DNA of 64,000 bases from Cupriavidus oxalaticus (GTDB lineage: Bacteria > Pseudomonadota > Gammaproteobacteria > Burkholderiales > Burkholderiaceae). The position numbers were made by a program, and so were the translations under genes. The DNA lies in contig NZ_CP069811.1 of assembly GCF_016894385.1 (NCBI RefSeq), forward strand, positions 286,501 through 350,500. The letters run 5' to 3'. The notes below the pieces were generated by a model that saw only the letters and a list, made by a program, of their open reading frames with translations, was not told the DNA's origin and made no database searches. Below are positions 62,716 to 64,000 of this stretch, in pieces. The stretch's first letter is position 1, and each line of letters starts with the position of its first letter.

Positions 62716-64000
62716 TCAGCGCACCTCCGAGGCAAAGGCGGGCAGATACTTGCCGAGTTCGATTTCCGCTTCGCCTGGAATGCGCTTTCGTTCAAACTCC
62801 GCTTCGCGGCCCCAGGGTTTCGTCGCATCAATGGCAAGGCGGCCCCAGTGATCCTTGTGCGGATCGCGGTAGAAGCCTGGTACATTGTTCAGCACCATGG
62901 TCCGGGTGTCCGCGCGTCCCCGCGTCACGAACGCCCAGATCACTTCATCGAGGTTATAGATGTCGACGTCCTCGTCCACCACCATGCAAAGCTTGTTGTA
63001 GTCCAGATGCGCGCCCATTGCCGCGAGCAGCGCATGCTGCGCGTGCCCCTCGTACTGCTTCCTGAGCTTGATGACGGTGTTCATTACCGTGGGCTTGCAG
63101 GACACATCGATGATGCCCGGCACCTGTCCCTTGATGGCGCGATAGATGCGCGCAGCGGTGGCAGCCTCGAGCGGACGCAGGTCTTCGTCGGAGCCGCAGA
63201 TCAGGCCGTGGAAGATCGCACCCTTGCGCCACGAGACATGCGTGACTTCGAACACGTGGTTGTCGCCCACCTCGACGTAATAGCCCATGAATTCGCCGAA
63301 GGGACCTTCCGGGCGGCGCACGTTCGGAAGGATCCTGCCTTCAATCACGATGTCGGTGGCGGCGGGAACGCAGAGATCGATGGTCTGGCACCGGCGCGTG
63401 CGCAAGGGGCCGCCCCGCATCGCGGCCGCCAGGGCCAGCTCGTTTGCCTGCGGAGGCAGCGAGACGCAGGCTGACATGAAGACCTCGGGCGGGGCGCCGA
63501 TCAGGATGGCGGCTTCCAGCGCCTTTCCCTGCTGCTCGGCAGCGGCCTGATAGCGGGCGAGATCGTGCGAGCTTCCGAGGCGGATGCGCAGCTCGTGGTC
63601 GGAAATCACCATCGAGCGGTGGAACGACAGGTTAGGCACGCCCGTGTCGGGGTCACGTGCGAGAAAGACGCCGGAGGTGATGTAAGGCGCGCCGTCCCGC
63701 TCGTGGTAAGTCAGGATCGGCAGGTCGCTGAGCTTGCCGCTTTCGAGGCGCTCGGGCTGTGAGTCCTCTTCCGCATAGGTCTGCAGGGTTGCCGCGACGT
63801 CGATTTCCTCGTCCAGCCGCTCGCAGAAGGTGCGCGTGCCACAACGGATCATTTCGCGCAGGCGTTCATGGTCGCTGTAGAGATTCATGACGACCGGAAG
63901 TGCGGAACCCCGCACGTTCTTGAAAAGCACGGCCTGGTTCGAGACACGTTGCAGCCGCCTTGCGATAGCGGCTGCTTCAAAACGGGGATCGACTTCGCGC
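62716..64000 (-). CDS. UbiD-family prFMN-dependent decarboxylase, 5' end outside window
   Basis: The frame is open to the window's right edge (first codons at 64000 read REVDPRFEAAAIARRL), so the N-terminus is missing. 427 residues are present. Family marks: FKNVRGSALPVVMNLYSDHERL, HRSMVISDHELRIRLG, AIVIGAPPE-like VFMSAC, RPEGPFGEFMGYYVEVGDNHVFEVTHVSWRKGAIFHGL and AFVTRGRADTRTMVLNNVPG. It decarboxylates (or carboxylates) an aromatic or alpha,beta-unsaturated acid. Two bases before ubiX, so they are coupled. Confidence 0.92.
   Translation of the reverse strand, partial: REVDPRFEAAAIARRLQRVSNQAVLFKNVRGSALPVVMNLYSDHERLREMIRCGTRTFCERLDEEIDVAATLQTYAEEDSQPERLESGKLSDLPILTYHERDGAPYITSGVFLARDPDTGVPNLSFHRSMVISDHELRIRLGSSHDLARYQAAAEQQGKALEAAILIGAPPEVFMSACVSLPPQANELALAAAMRGGPLRTRRCQTIDLCVPAATDIVIEGRILPNVRRPEGPFGEFMGYYVEVGDNHVFEVTHVSWRKGAIFHGLICGSDEDLRPLEAATAARIYRAIKGQVPGIIDVSCKPTVMNTVIKLRKQYEGHAQHALLAAMGAHLDYNKLCMVVDEDVDIYNLDEVIWAFVTRGRADTRTMVLNNVPGFYRDPHKDHWGRLAIDATKPWGREAEFERKRIPGEAEIELGKYLPAFASEVR

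Noticed and set aside
1..64000. CRISPR arrays, rRNA and tRNA genes.
   Set aside because: No regularly spaced repeats and no recognisable tRNA or rRNA sequence were seen on either strand.

Overview
The window looks like a chromosome segment of a high-GC beta-proteobacterium of the order Burkholderiales, most like Cupriavidus or a relative. The clues are the flagellar flgK-flgL end, three classical '-QSSVTLYG-' Burkholderiales porins, and five orphan Bug (TctC-type) periplasmic binding proteins. This placement is inferred from protein style only.

Layout. (1) 1-1.36 kb: end of the flagellar hook operon. (2) 1.36-4.2 kb: scrap zone with small hypotheticals, a shattered vapC, a broken tyrosine-recombinase tail and one copy of a degenerate repeat. 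(3) 4.2-16.5 kb: a complete-looking catabolic module with porin, hydrolase, aryl-CoA ligase, VOC dioxygenase-like protein, FAD monooxygenase (frameshifted by one extra A), 4HBT thioesterase, maleate-isomerase-like racemase, MFS carrier, TetR regulator, Bug protein and exported metallo-beta-lactamase-fold protein. A TTATTTGA-N7-TCAAATAA-like operator lies before the porin, the hydrolase and (as split half sites) the Bug gene. (4) 16.5-20.9 kb: second scrap zone with another copy of the degenerate repeat, an intact IS5-type element with TTAA duplications, a tyrosine-phosphatase-like gene, a broken hypothetical and a truncated group II intron reverse transcriptase. (5) 20.9-25.8 kb: isocitrate-lyase/PEP-mutase-like, aconitase large and small subunits and a Bug protein, divergent from a GntR regulator with a 13-bp-arm palindrome between them. 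(6) 26.4-29.9 kb: Sua5/YrdC-like protein, Bug protein and acyl-CoA ligase. (7) 31.4-38.5 kb: a visibly less GC-rich block with a type III CoA-transferase, two enoyl-CoA hydratases, an aldehyde dehydrogenase, a Bug protein, a LysR regulator and a wrecked AraC gene. (8) 38.9-54.5 kb: a ureide (allantoate/ureidoglycolate) module with a Dpp-type ABC importer, MFS, DUF3830 protein, allantoicase, formamidase-like nitrilase, porin, ureidoglycine aminohydrolase, FadR-type regulator, ureidoglycolate lyase, DctA and a Bug protein. ACTGGT-N3-ACCAGT operators tie several of these promoters together. (9) 54.5-64 kb: a flavoprotein/ThDP-enzyme pair with a porin, a divergent three-gene ABC importer, and a UbiX-UbiD pair running off the right edge.

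How it works together. The region is a set of independent 'import plus catabolise' modules, each with its own outer-membrane porin and/or periplasmic binding protein, its own regulator and an enzyme set. Module 3 best fits an aromatic-acid route through CoA thioesters: ligation, ring hydroxylation, thioester hydrolysis, ring cleavage, hydrolysis to maleate, and isomerisation to fumarate. Module 5 resembles the dimethylmaleate hydratase/dimethylmalate lyase logic. Module 8 takes allantoate to glyoxylate, urea and ammonia. All substrate assignments are inferences; no gene here was compared with a database.
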